DNA of 64,000 nucleotides from NCBI GenBank assembly GCA_900074885.1, contig FJUW01000054.1, positions 1 to 64,000 on the forward strand, given 5' to 3'. This document shows, piece after piece, positions 1-11,325 of the stretch; the first letter of the stretch is position 1, and each line of letters opens with the position of its first letter. Below the pieces are notes generated by a model. That model saw only the letters and a program-made list of their open reading frames with translations. It was not told the DNA's origin and made no database searches. Source of the DNA: Rhynchosporium graminicola (Eukaryota > Ascomycota > Leotiomycetes > Helotiales > Ploettnerulaceae). The translations under genes were made by a program, and so were the position numbers.

Positions 1-856
1 TATTAAAGCGTACCTAAGTAATCTTTAATACTTCTCCGGAACTCTTACCTATTACTACTTTTAAAGCTACGTCTTATAGTTAGCTAAGAATACCTATTAG
101 GATAGCTAGAACCTTGTCGGCTATTAGCTAAGTATTCGCTAGAGAGAGGAAATTTATATTTATATCCTCGTAAGATTTACCTTTCTTAATATAGTTTATA
201 TACTTATTAGTAACAGAGTTAGGAGCTAAAGTACACTTTAACTTAAGGAATAAAGTATACTCGCTAGCGTATCGCAGGTAAGTCTCCGGATATAGTATCT
301 TCTCGTTCAATTTAGCACGAGCTTTCGACTTTATCTATATATTCTTTCGACTAGTATAAAGAGTCTTATCGTAATAGGCAGAAGGGCTACTATCTTAGCT
401 CGGCTCGCCTTTAGTATCCTCGTTATTATCTTCCGCTTACTAGCGCTTAGTCGATAACCCGCTAGCGACTGTAGTTTTTCCCTTATTAATAAGGGTAAAA
501 GTATTACTAGAAGGAAGGGTATCTTTAAGCGAACTACTAGTAGCGCGCTTACGAAGGTTCTTAGGAGCTAAAAGGTTAAGTTAGTACTACCTGATACCTT
601 ATATTTATAACTTATGTATAGTTATTATTATTATTATTAGTTATTTAAGAAGGGAGAGAAGAGAGAAAGTTAAGAGTTATATAGAGGAGTTACTTAGCGC
701 TATACTCCGTATTCTAGCCTTACTAATAATAAAGAAGAATTAGAATAAAGGTGAATCCTGAAAGGAATACCTTGCCGGCGCCTCGCTAAAGTATCGCTAG
801 CTAGGGTATTTTAATGCCTTCACTTCTAGGATAGAAGTATTTAAGAGGGGAGATAT
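1..856 (+). mobile_element. Element F: 3' internal part of an LTR retrotransposon inserted in A0
   Basis: This RIP-mutated stretch runs off the left edge and ends in a polypurine tract (841-856, TTAAGAGGGGAGATAT) directly before an LTR, so the element reads on the plus strand. The same tract occurs, on the minus strand, next to an LTR of element D, and both LTRs start TGTAAT, so F and D are probably related. The superfamily cannot be fixed because the pol region is outside the window. Most of 20-600 reads as broken coding sequence on the opposite strand (separate entry). The 5' half and 5' LTR lie left of the window. Confidence 0.6.
20..600 (-). pseudogene. RIP-broken antisense reading frame in element F
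   Basis: Read on the minus strand, this stretch stays in one frame with stops that are all or nearly all TAG, as expected when CAG codons are hit by RIP. A 60-codon uninterrupted part lies at 128-310. The conceptual product is rich in Lys, Ser and Thr and I do not recognise it. It runs against the direction given by the polypurine tract of element F. Either F carries an antisense gene near its 3' end, as family A appears to do, or this is a further nested fragment. No start codon can be placed. Confidence 0.35.
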
Positions 857-1038
857 TATAATAGGTCTATACGCCTAGTGCATCCTACTCCTATATTTCA
901 GAATTAGAGAGGAAGGAAGAACCTTCTCTCTTTAGTAATTAGTTTCTATATTAACCAGATTATTACTAGCGAACCTCCAGCGACTGTTCTACTATTCTAT
1001 TGTGCCTATTTACCTCAGCGTACTAAGTGATCATTACA
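857..1038 (+). repeat. 3' LTR of element F (182 bp)
   Basis: The LTR starts TATAATAGG (TGTAATAGG before RIP) just after the polypurine tract and ends ATTACA, so its ends are the inverted TGTAAT/ATTACA. The next five bases, AATAT (1039-1043), belong to the native sequence of element A (compare 17,389-17,393 in A1). F is therefore inserted in A0, and AATAT is the right-hand TSD. The LTR still has several CA/TG dinucleotides, so it is less mutated than its surroundings. Confidence 0.65.
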
Positions 1039-1586
1039 AATATTAACTAGGAAGTTAGAGATAAGGTATTTCTCTCTATAAGGAACTTTAAGAATTACTA
1101 GCTAAGTAAGAAGTTATTTAGTCTCTAAGTAAGATTATACTAAGTCTTAGCTAAGATCAGATACTCTTATAAGCTAGATTTACTCCTAAGATCTTCTATT
1201 TATAATATATTCGCTTCCGAATTACTCTTTAAGGACTCGGATAACTTATTACTAAGCTAGAAGTTATAAAACTTACTCCCGGAGGTTATCGCTACTTAAG
1301 AAGAGTAAGAGTTATAAGATATACTCGCTATATAGCTCCTAAGAGGTAATCTAAAGTATTAAGTTAGCTAGCTAAGCTATAACTCGGACCTAACTTAGTA
1401 TAATACTTCTGACTTAATAAGTACTTTATATAAGCTTAGAGACTTCTATACTATTAACTTAAGTAAATCTAGACTTCCGCGTAAACTAGATTAATAGATT
1501 AAAGCTTAAGAAGACGGAATAGATAACTATAGTTACTTAGAGGATAATAAGCTATTATAGTTACTAGTATTAGAATTTATTACTAA

Positions 1587-3064
1587 GGATAATCCCCTAA
1601 TTATACTCTATAATAACGCTATATTTAAAACTTTACTTCTTTAACTATTTCTATTTTACTAGCTTTCTCCTTTAAGTTCTCCGGAGCTCTTAGTAATTCT
1701 AGAATATCTAGAACTAGAACTATTATATCTAACTCCTTACTTAAATCTACTAATATAGCTCTAGTAGTAGACTAAGTATAATAGCTAATCTTACGAGGTT
1801 TCTTCTTTAGAGAAGGTCCGAGAGTATCTAAATCTAACGCTATCTCTGAACTAGAAAGTAAATTCCTTTTTCCTTTAGTATTAGATATCGTAGCTTTAAA
1901 TATAGCTTTCTTCGCAAATTCCTATATAATACTATTTAACTCTTTCGTTTACTTTAATACTATTTATACTATTAACTCAGATTTCGCCGAATCTATTATT
2001 AAAAGATCTAGATCTTATATTATATTAGTATTATACTAGTATCTAAGGATTTAAGATCTTAACTTATTACTTTAATAAACTCTAACTCCTTAAATACTTT
2101 CTCTATAGAACGCCTTAAAGCTTAAGTCTCTGCTAATTATATAGTAGTAATCTCTAATGTAGTAATAAGAGTAGTAGATTTCGTAAGATAATAGATCTGA
2201 TTAATCGCCTTATAAGTAGCTATAATACTACTCTAATTTAGCTCTATATCCTTAGCTTCGCTACTAGGAAGTAACTCGGATAAAATAGCGTACTTTATAT
2301 TAATATAGTTAAGTAACTATAACGCGTTAGTATATATATTTATATTTAGGTTTAAGTAACTTATAAGCTCGTAACTGCTCTTTAACGCTAAATAATACTT
2401 ATAAAGCTTAGAGTTAAGCTTATTAAATAAGTATAAGAGTTCTAAAATAAGAGTATTATTATACTTTATCTTAAGGAAAGCGCGAATATACTATAGGTAA
2501 TATATACGATACGCTACCGAAAGAGCACTAGTAGAAACTAGTAAAGGTACTATAGGAGTTAGCGTTATAGATCTATGAAACTTCTATACTATACTTAAGG
2601 ACTATCCCTAAAACTAAGATAGGAAACTTACTTATATTAAGAGAAGAGTTAATTAGGTCGATTAATATATAAGATTATAGTAGACTATTATAGTAGTTAG
2701 TAATAATACTTACTCTAGAAGCTATATTATAGTCTAGGGAGAATAAACTTATAAGTTGAAGTAGTTATCGTAATTAAAAAGGAAAAGCTCTAATATTAAT
2801 AAACTCCTTCCTTTATATACCTTACGCCCTACTTAAACTCGACTCTTACTATAAATAGATAAAGTAAATACTACTTACCGCTCGATTTAGAAGCTATAAC
2901 TAATATAGTACTATTATAGCGATATAACTAGTCAGAACCTGATAAAGAATTTATTACTACTAAAGAGCGGCTAGCGCCTATTACGCGAATATCGACGAAA
3001 ACAGTTATAATAAAGACTAATTCTAGTATAAACTATAACTTTCCGAGCTCAGGGTTAAGCTCTT
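1587..3064 (-). pseudogene. Antisense reading frame of family A, copy in A0
   Basis: This is the A0 copy of the minus-strand frame described at 17,940-19,690. It lies between the chromodomain end and the 3' LTR, is broken by RIP-type TAG and TAA stops, and has no start codon. Product unknown. Confidence 0.4.
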
Positions 3065-3146
3065 CTTAAGGGGGGGGTAATATAACGATAGCTTATCTGA
3101 ATATTATATAAGAAGAAGGATAGATAATAGAGCCTAAGTTTATAGG

Positions 3147-3353
3147 TGTTGGTCCATAGTTGTTGGTCCATAGTCACGTGTTAGTCGAGTATCTGCGCCG
3201 GGGTTTAGCCGGCCAGATATATCTCCCTTCCGGAGTCTCGACTACCTAGGAAAGACAGCCACGATACAACAGATAATACTACTACTATTATCACTATACT
3301 TTGGCTCACGCAGACTACTTGATTATACGTACTACGACAGAGTAATACTAATA
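3147..3353 (+). repeat. 5' LTR of element C (207 bp)
   Basis: It begins with two copies of the 14-bp motif TGTTGGTCCATAGT (3,147 and 3,161) and then has a CACGTG palindrome (3,175-3,180). It ends in a RIP-altered form of GTGATACCAACA. The 3' LTR keeps the unmutated end. Confidence 0.75.
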
Positions 3354-3865
3354 TTGATCAATAGACGCATAGATCATTTTACTCTTTGAAAGCAGTCAAA
3401 TTCTTAGATTCTAAGAATTCCGACTACTGAAAAGAGCGCGCTAGTAAATCTTAAAGAGTAGAGATATCTACTATAGTAATAGCTCAAGTACTAGAGAAGA
3501 CACGGTCTTTTCTATGCTATTTGACTTGAATTGCTAAGATAATTTACCTAGATTCTACCTGCGATACGGTCAAAGGATTCGAATTCTAGTATATTATACT
3601 ACTATTACCTTCTACGTACCTACCTTCTATATACCTACCTTCTACGTACTTCGATTACTACCGCAACCCGACTTCAAAGAACGCGCTTTTAAGTTGCGCT
3701 GAAAACTCGAAGTCAAAACTTGAACGCGCTACGCTAGCGCTTCCCACTACTATATAACACTTAAGAATAACTCTATAACTACTATTCTAAACAACCTCGG
3801 AATAGCACTAAAATACTCATACGAATCAGACCTTCAATATAGTAAGAGATAATAATACTACCGAA

Positions 3866-3901
3866 GGTAGTGCTCCCGGTAGTGCTCCCGGTAGTGCTCC
3901 C
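3866..3901 (+). repeat. 12-bp tandem repeat, three units, in element C
   Basis: Three perfect copies of GGTAGTGCTCCC. The length is a multiple of three, so in the gag-like frame it encodes a Gly-Ser-Ala-Pro repeat. Confidence 0.85.
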
Positions 3902-4315
3902 GATATACCTGCCGGTAAGGACCTACTAGAACTAGAGACTATACGGAAACAGGGAGAAGGTCTTATTAGATAAATCAAGAGCTCCGACTACGTGGATAGA
4001 TCCCTACACTCCTTATTTAAGGAGATCTACGAAAGTTAGATAGTAGACTCTTTCAAATCTATTAAGAAATCGTCAAATAATAACCTCATATTCACCCTAC
4101 GTACTAAAGGCGTATTTGTCGAAGAAGGCGACGAAGCTGCGTAGGAGCTATATAAGCTTCTATATACTCCATGGAATACTATAAGTAGTAATTAGACCTT
4201 GAAGGAGCTAGAGAGCATAGTAGGAGAGAAGATACTCTCTGGACAGCTATAGTATAAGGTATTAAACCTACTTATATAAGAGAAGCTAACTATACAGATA
4301 TCCGCGTAGCAATAG

Positions 4316-4400
4316 AGAGATAAAAGAGAGAAGGAGCGAGATGAAAGAGAGAAGGAGCGAGATGAAAGAGAGAAGGAGCGAGATAAAAGAGAGAAGGAGA
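4316..4400 (+). repeat. 21-bp tandem repeat, about four units, in element C
   Basis: Units of GAGATGAAAGAGAGAAGGAGC, or with RIP-type A for G changes, repeat in the gag-like frame and keep it open. A Ser-rich open frame on the opposite strand over this repeat is a by-product. Confidence 0.8.
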
Positions 4401-5197
4401 TAATAAACAATATAGCTACTCGATAAGACGAATTAGAGTATATAAGAGAATAAGGCTATTAAGGAGCTAGAGGAGGAGAGGGAGAGTACTATGATACGGT
4501 ACGGAAGGAGAAGGAGAAGATGTATAGAAAGGAGATTATTACTACTTGCTAAAGCTCGGAAGCCTGCTAAATTACTCTAGCTCAACCTATAACTTCTACT
4601 GAAAAGACGATTATCAGAACCTCTATCGTTAACTACGAACACCTATACCCTGCAACTAGTACTACCTTCTATACTAATCGAAAATTCCGAAGCGATTCTG
4701 ATAAAGGATAAGTATACGGAGAGAAGGGAGATAGTAATATATAAGCTTATACTTAGTCTACGTTATACCTAATACGTGACTTCTTCGTGCGCCCCCTAAA
4801 GGAGATTCTGGCTTAGCTATATTGGGTTTTGCGGTACGTTGGGCCTATATACGGTGTACTAGAGTCAGCGAACTATTAGTTCGGTACATACTATAGACAT
4901 AAGGTTAAGAAGCTCTATATGGTGATAGAAGGGAGACGTTAAAGGGCGATTCAAAATATAGGGAGAGAAGAAGATAAATACGCTAGATAGAGGGAATTTG
5001 GATGACTTAAAGCCGGAAGAGAGCTTCTGAGGCGTTTAGTTCAGTTATCTAATCTTTGGACCTGATCACGTGGAAACCTATATACTATATAATACTTCTG
5101 CACGAATAGTACTACGGTACTACTCTTGCTAGAAGGCAAAAGCGTTGCTTTTATACGGAGAAGTAGATAGTTTGGAGCTACTTTAAAGTACTCCTAG

Positions 5198-5404
5198 TGT
5201 TAGTCCATAGTTGTTGGTCTATAGTCACGTGTTAGTCGAGTATCTGCGCCGGGGTTTAGCCGGCCAGATATATCTCCCTTCCGGAGTCTCGACTACCTAG
5301 GAAAGACAGCCACGATATAACAGATAATACTACTACTATTATCACTGTACTTTGGCTCACGCAGACTACTTGATTGTACGTACTACGACAGAGTGATACC
5401 AACA
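5198..5404 (+). repeat. 3' LTR of element C (207 bp)
   Basis: It matches the 5' LTR along its length with scattered transitions, starts TGTTAGTCCATAG and ends GTGATACCAACA. It is followed by ATAGG (5,405-5,409), the same five bases that precede the element at 3,142-3,146. Confidence 0.8.
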
Positions 5405-5775
5405 ATAGGTATCCCGGTACTACTAGTATCTGACCCGGTATAGTATCGGACTAATACCGGTATATATATATAAGGTACCTTATACTCTATCTCTCTTCTT
5501 CTTCCTTTCTTATCTTTTTATTTCCTTCGTAGTAGACTATATAAGATCGCTCTTAGCCTCCCTACTCGTTTATTCTTACTTATATACCGCCTTGAGTCTT
5601 GTGTCGTTATACTAAACTACGTACTCGACTACCTTCTGCGCTAATACAACTAGCTAAAATAACCCTGAAAATCAATACTAAGAGTACTACAACTGAGTCT
5701 ACTAAGCCTACTATAGACTCAGTTGCAGCTACAGTACTAGCTATAGTACTAGTACTAGTACTAGTACTAGCTATA

Positions 5776-5776
5776 N
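5776..5776. other. Single-N assembly join 1
   Basis: One N sits at the end of a low-complexity GTACTA run. The sequence right after it (from 5,777) restarts at the sequence of 3,292 and follows it with offset 2,485. A contig end and the next contig start appear to have been abutted without merging their overlap. Confidence 0.8.
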
Positions 5777-8260
5777 CACTATACTTTGGCTCACGCAGAC
5801 TACTTGATTATACGTACTACGACAGAGTAATACTAATATTGATCAATAGACGCATAGATCATTTTACTCTTTGAAAGCAGTCAAATTCTTAGATTCTAAG
5901 AATTCCGACTACTGAAAAGAGCGCGCTAGTAAATCTTAAAGAGTAGAGATATCTACTATAGTAATAGCTCAAGTACTAGAGAAGACACGGTCTTTTCTAT
6001 GCTATTTGACTTGAATTGCTAAGATAATTTACCTAGATTCTACCTGCGATACGGTCAAAGGATTCGAATTCTAGTATATTATACTACTATTACCTTCTAC
6101 GTACCTACCTTCTATATACCTACCTTCTACGTACTTCGATTACTACCGCAACCCGACTTCAAAGAACGCGCTTTTAAGTTGCGCTGAAAACTCGAAGTCA
6201 AAACTTGAACGCGCTACGCTAGCGCTTCCCACTACTATATAACACTTAAGAATAACTCTATAACTACTATTCTAAACAACCTCGGAATAGCACTAAAATA
6301 CTCATACGAATCAGACCTTCAATATAGTAAGAGATAATAATACTACCGAAGGTAGTGCTCCCGGTAGTGCTCCCGGTAGTGCTCCCGATATACCTGCCGG
6401 TAAGGACCTACTAGAACTAGAGACTATACGGAAACAGGGAGAAGGTCTTATTAGATAAATCAAGAGCTCCGACTACGTGGATAGATCCCTACACTCCTTA
6501 TTTAAGGAGATCTACGAAAGTTAGATAGTAGACTCTTTCAAATCTATTAAGAAATCGTCAAATAATAACCTCATATTCACCCTACGTACTAAAGGCGTAT
6601 TTGTCGAAGAAGGCGACGAAGCTGCGTAGGAGCTATATAAGCTTCTATATACTCCATGGAATACTATAAGTAGTAATTAGACCTTGAAGGAGCTAGAGAG
6701 CATAGTAGGAGAGAAGATACTCTCTGGACAGCTATAGTATAAGGTATTAAACCTACTTATATAAGAGAAGCTAACTATACAGATATCCGCGTAGCAATAG
6801 AGAGATAAAAGAGAGAAGGAGCGAGATGAAAGAGAGAAGGAGCGAGATGAAAGAGAGAAGGAGCGAGATAAAAGAGAGAAGGAGATAATAAACAATATAG
6901 CTACTCGATAAGACGAATTAGAGTATATAAGAGAATAAGGCTATTAAGGAGCTAGAGGAGGAGAGGGAGAGTACTATGATACGGTACGGAAGGAGAAGGA
7001 GAAGATGTATAGAAAGGAGATTATTACTACTTGCTAAAGCTCGGAAGCCTGCTAAATTACTCTAGCTCAACCTATAACTTCTACTGAAAAGACGATTATC
7101 AGAACCTCTATCGTTAACTACGAACACCTATACCCTGCAACTAGTACTACCTTCTATACTAATCGAAAATTCCGAAGCGATTCTGATAAAGGATAAGTAT
7201 ACGGAGAGAAGGGAGATAGTAATATATAAGCTTATACTTAGTCTACGTTATACCTAATACGTGACTTCTTCGTGCGCCCCCTAAAGGAGATTCTGGCTTA
7301 GCTATATTGGGTTTTGCGGTACGTTGGGCCTATATACGGTGTACTAGAGTCAGCGAACTATTAGTTCGGTACATACTATAGACATAAGGTTAAGAAGCTC
7401 TATATGGTGATAGAAGGGAGACGTTAAAGGGCGATTCAAAATATAGGGAGAGAAGAAGATAAATACGCTAGATAGAGGGAATTTGGATGACTTAAAGCCG
7501 GAAGAGAGCTTCTGAGGCGTTTAGTTCAGTTATCTAATCTTTGGACCTGATCACGTGGAAACCTATATACTATATAATACTTCTGCACGAATAGTACTAC
7601 GGTACTACTCTTGCTAGAAGGCAAAAGCGTTGCTTTTATACGGAGAAGTAGATAGTTTGGAGCTACTTTAAAGTACTCCTAGTGTTAGTCCATAGTTGTT
7701 GGTCTATAGTCACGTGTTAGTCGAGTATCTGCGCCGGGGTTTAGCCGGCCAGATATATCTCCCTTCCGGAGTCTCGACTACCTAGGAAAGACAGCCACGA
7801 TAAAACAGATAATACTACTACTATTATCACTGTACTTTGGCTCACGCAGACTACTTGATTGTACGTACTACGACAGAGTGATACCAACAATAGGTATCCC
7901 GGTACTACTAGTATCTGACCCGGTATAGTATCGGACTAATACCGGTATATATATATAAGGTACCTTATACTCTATCTCTCTTCTTCTTCCTTTCTTATCT
8001 TTTTATTTCCTTCGTAGTAGACTATATAAGATCGCTCTTAGCCTCCCTACTCGTTTATTCTTACTTATATACCGCCTTGAGTCTTGTGTCGTTATACTAA
8101 ACTACGTACTCGACTACCTTCTGCGCTAATACAACTAGCTAAAATAACCCTGAAAATCAATACTAAGAGTACTACAACTGAGTCTACTAAGCCTACTATA
8201 GACTCAGTTGCAGCTACAGTACTAGCTATAGTACTAGTACTAGTACTAGTACTAGCTATA
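5777..8260. repeat. Near-exact copy of 3,292-5,775 (probable assembly overlap)
   Basis: This block repeats the rest of element C (5,777-7,889), the tail of the A0 LTR (7,895-8,096) and the start of region E. At least one base differs (T at 5,318, A at 7,803). If it is an overlap, only one copy of C exists here. The same short frames appear in both copies for this reason. Confidence 0.75.
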
Positions 8261-9362
8261 GTACCAGCACCAGCTATAGCAAGCTAATCGACGCCTCTAC
8301 CTCTACCTGAATCGATTATACTCTCTTCTTCGCCTCCGCAGATTATTATATAGGTTATAGAGTTAGAAATTTGATACTACCTAGATAGTAAGCGTATTAG
8401 CAATATAATTAGTAGTATTTCAAACAACCTAGGAGAGGAGGGATATACCTACTAATCGATTAAGGAGACTACTAGAGAGGTAGCAGATAATACTATTAAT
8501 TCAAGGGGTATTTCCAGCCTAAGAAGAGATTATACTTACTAGTACGCTACGTATAGAGCTAATAGTAATCCGACTAAGATAGATATAAGTAATTCAGCTG
8601 ATTTCGACTATATTATTAAACGAGTTTTAAACTAGGGAGCTAAAGGCAAGAAGAAGATACTTAGACTCTAGATTTACTTTAGTATTATCTTAACTCCTCA
8701 GAGTATAATTCGACCTCTATAGAAAGATCTAGTACTAGTAAAGCCTCTAATTATTACTATTCTAAAGCGTATATATAGAGATCTGAGAGAGGAGAGAGAG
8801 AAGGTGCTAAAGCCTAAGAAACCTCGTATAGCGATAGTATAGTTAATAGAGAAGGAGAAACTAAGCTGTTAAGCTGAAAAAGGAACCTTTAAGGAGCTCT
8901 TAACCTTAATTCAAGTACTATAGGCTTATAAAGTTAGCTCTTATAGTTCAACTACTTGCTTTTACTAAGTAAATAATAATAAGCACCATTACCTTTCAGG
9001 AGCTGATTTAACTCGCTAGAGCTATAATATTGAAGAAGGAGTTACTACAATTAATAAGCCTTCTATACTTTATAGAGGAGACTTATTAAGAGAGCTTACT
9101 AGGCGTCGAGAGGCAGAAGAAGTAAAGGAGAGAAGAGGAAGGAAGAAGAAGAAGAGAGAGTCTTACTATAATTTATCTTTATTACTGAACGTCGAACAGG
9201 AGCCTAATACCCTCTGCAGATGCCTTATTAGCCTCTAAATAGCTTCCCATATTAGTACCTTATAATATAACCTCCTTAACCTCCTCCGGTATAGTCTCCT
9301 TATACTCCTAGCCTATAGGGCTATTTTCAACCTCCGATATACTCTTAACTTAATATATATCC
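8097..9362 (+). repeat. Region E, extra copy before the second N
   Basis: Same sequence as 10,060-11,325. See the entry for that stretch. Confidence 0.7.
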
Positions 9363-9667
9363 TATAACGATAGCTCACCTGAATATCATATAAGAAGAAG
9401 AATAGATAATAGGGCCTAAGTTCATAGGTATCCCGGCAGAACTAGTATCCGACCCGGTATAGTATCGGACTAATACTAGTATATATATATAAGGTACTTT
9501 ATACTCTATCTCTCTTCTTCTTCTTTCCTTATCTTTTTGTTTTCTTCGTAGTAAACTATATAAGATCGCTCTTAGCTTCTCTACTTATTTATTCTTATTT
9601 ATATATTACTTTAAGTCTTATATTATTATATTAAATAAAAAGATTAAGATAGCCGGAGATAGCTTAT
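9363..9667 (+). repeat. Duplicate 5' end of element A1 before the second N
   Basis: A full copy of the A1 5' LTR (9,363-9,630) and 37 bp of internal sequence end at the N. The same bases open the complete A1 at 11,326. Confidence 0.75.
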
Positions 9668-9668
9668 N
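9668..9668. other. Single-N assembly join 2
   Basis: After the N the sequence restarts at the sequence of 7,706 and follows it with offset 1,963 as far as 11,630, where A1 continues into unique sequence. Confidence 0.8.
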
Positions 9669-10140
9669 ATAGTCACGTGTTAGTCGAGTATCTGCGCCGG
9701 GGTTTAGCCGGCCAGATATATCTCCCTTCCGGAGTCTCGACTACCTAGGAAAGACAGCCACGATAAAACAGATAATACTACTACTATTATCACTGTACTT
9801 TGGCTCACGCAGACTACTTGATTGTACGTACTACGACAGAGTGATACCAACAATAGGTATCCCGGTACTACTAGTATCTGACCCGGTATAGTATCGGACT
9901 AATACCGGTATATATATATAAGGTACCTTATACTCTATCTCTCTTCTTCTTCCTTTCTTATCTTTTTATTTCCTTCGTAGTAGACTATATAAGATCGCTC
10001 TTAGCCTCCCTACTCGTTTATTCTTACTTATATACCGCCTTGAGTCTTGTGTCGTTATACTAAACTACGTACTCGACTACCTTCTGCGCTAATACAACTA
10101 GCTAAAATAACCCTGAAAATCAATACTAAGAGTACTACAA

Positions 10141-10170
10141 CTGAGTCTACTAAGCCTACTATAGACTCAG
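10141..10170. repeat. Perfect 9-bp inverted repeat in region E
   Basis: CTGAGTCTA and TAGACTCAG are separated by 12 bases. A hairpin is possible. Function unknown. The same motif lies in the two duplicate blocks upstream. Confidence 0.6.
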
Positions 10171-10193
10171 TTGCAGCTACAGTACTAGCTATA

Positions 10194-10217
10194 GTACTAG
10201 TACTAGTACTAGTACTA
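10194..10217. repeat. GTACTA hexanucleotide run, four units
   Basis: Four tandem GTACTA units. The matching place in the first copy is where the contig ends at N 5,776. It creates a false Leu/Val-rich open frame. Confidence 0.8.
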
Positions 10218-11325
10218 GCTATAGTACCAGCACCAGCTATAGCAAGCTAATCGACGCCTCTACCTCTACCTGAATCGATTATACTCTCTTCTTCGCCTCC
10301 GCAGATTATTATATAGGTTATAGAGTTAGAAATTTGATACTACCTAGATAGTAAGCGTATTAGCAATATAATTAGTAGTATTTCAAACAACCTAGGAGAG
10401 GAGGGATATACCTACTAATCGATTAAGGAGACTACTAGAGAGGTAGCAGATAATACTATTAATTCAAGGGGTATTTCCAGCCTAAGAAGAGATTATACTT
10501 ACTAGTACGCTACGTATAGAGCTAATAGTAATCCGACTAAGATAGATATAAGTAATTCAGCTGATTTCGACTATATTATTAAACGAGTTTTAAACTAGGG
10601 AGCTAAAGGCAAGAAGAAGATACTTAGACTCTAGATTTACTTTAGTATTATCTTAACTCCTCAGAGTATAATTCGACCTCTATAGAAAGATCTAGTACTA
10701 GTAAAGCCTCTAATTATTACTATTCTAAAGCGTATATATAGAGATCTGAGAGAGGAGAGAGAGAAGGTGCTAAAGCCTAAGAAACCTCGTATAGCGATAG
10801 TATAGTTAATAGAGAAGGAGAAACTAAGCTGTTAAGCTGAAAAAGGAACCTTTAAGGAGCTCTTAACCTTAATTCAAGTACTATAGGCTTATAAAGTTAG
10901 CTCTTATAGTTCAACTACTTGCTTTTACTAAGTAAATAATAATAAGCACCATTACCTTTCAGGAGCTGATTTAACTCGCTAGAGCTATAATATTGAAGAA
11001 GGAGTTACTACAATTAATAAGCCTTCTATACTTTATAGAGGAGACTTATTAAGAGAGCTTACTAGGCGTCGAGAGGCAGAAGAAGTAAAGGAGAGAAGAG
11101 GAAGGAAGAAGAAGAAGAGAGAGTCTTACTATAATTTATCTTTATTACTGAACGTCGAACAGGAGCCTAATACCCTCTGCAGATGCCTTATTAGCCTCTA
11201 AATAGCTTCCCATATTAGTACCTTATAATATAACCTCCTTAACCTCCTCCGGTATAGTCTCCTTATACTCCTAGCCTATAGGGCTATTTTCAACCTCCGA
11301 TATACTCTTAACTTAATATATATCC

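Larger units (their letters stand above)
3830..4560 (+). pseudogene. Broken gag-like frame of element C
   Basis: A plus-strand frame can be followed through many TAG stops that sit where CAG (Gln) would be expected. It has a Gly-Ser-Ala-Pro repeat (three 12-bp units, 3,866-3,901), a helical middle part, and a highly charged Arg/Glu/Lys stretch made of 21-bp units (about 4,316-4,400; seven-residue unit ERDEREK) that would form a coiled coil. A capsid-like role is inferred only from its being the sole coding sequence of an LTR element. No zinc knuckle is visible. Confidence 0.45.
3147..5404 (+). mobile_element. Element C: 2,258-bp gag-only LTR retrotransposon in the LTR of A0
   Basis: Two 207-bp direct repeats (3,147-3,353 and 5,198-5,404) with inverted ends TGTTGG/CCAACA flank 1,844 bp of internal DNA. 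The whole is bordered by the 5-bp duplication ATAGG. The internal part has one degraded frame with two tandem repeats and no reverse transcriptase, protease or integrase motifs that I can see. The element is therefore non-autonomous, of the terminal-repeat-with-gag type. I see no convincing polypurine tract or primer-binding site. RIP is present but lighter than in family A. A partial second copy at 5,777-7,889 is most likely an assembly overlap. Confidence 0.75.
1039..5611 (+). mobile_element. Element A0: right part of a Ty3/gypsy chromodomain retrotransposon, interrupted by F and C
   Basis: From 1,039 the sequence is collinear with the 3' end of complete element A1 (17,389 onwards) without indels as far as I can follow it: integrase C-terminus and chromodomain region (1,040-1,560), the antisense frame (about 1,587-3,064), a G-rich polypurine tract before 3,081, and the 3' LTR. 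The LTR is split by element C. Removing C and one TSD copy leaves 268 bp, the family's LTR length. The left part of A0 lies beyond element F outside the window. The five bases after it (CTAAA, 5,612-5,616) should be its TSD, but the partner is not in view. Confidence 0.8.
3081..5611 (+). repeat. 3' LTR of A0, split by element C
   Basis: The LTR occupies 3,081-3,146 and continues at 5,410-5,611. Element C and the repeated target ATAGG (3,142-3,146 and 5,405-5,409) lie between. It starts TATAACGATAGC (TGTGACGACAGC in the least mutated copy at 19,148) and ends CGTTATA. A TATA-rich stretch followed by a CT-rich tract near 5,460-5,530 is the likely promoter and start region of the family. Confidence 0.85.
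10060..11325 (+). pseudogene. Region E: unrecognised RIP-broken coding stretch
   Basis: This is the layer into which A0, A1 and B2 inserted. On the plus strand it reads as a degenerate frame with TAG stops. It has a Ser/Thr/Pro-rich start, a GTACTA run, then about 350 residues of mixed sequence, with a CxxxNNNKHHYL-like Cys/His patch near 10,920-10,960 and a Lys/Arg/Glu-rich tail near 11,080-11,130. I do not recognise the family. It may be the coding part of an older transposon. It continues after A1 at 19,980-20,102 and after B2 at 41,551. There is no ATG start, so limits are approximate. Confidence 0.4.

Noticed and set aside
3866..4400. Possible CRISPR-like array from short tandem repeats
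   Set aside because: Units are directly adjacent without spacers and in codon phase; this is a eukaryotic transposon coding repeat.
4192..4410. Ser/Leu/Arg-rich minus-strand open frame, also at 6,677
   Set aside because: It is the reverse of the 21-bp repeat in the gag-like frame of element C, where purine-rich DNA leaves the other strand free of stops.
5599..5874. Open frame starting MCRYTK, found also at 8,084 and 10,047
   Set aside because: It starts in the end of an LTR A, runs through a GTACTA run, and is repeated only because of the assembly overlaps.
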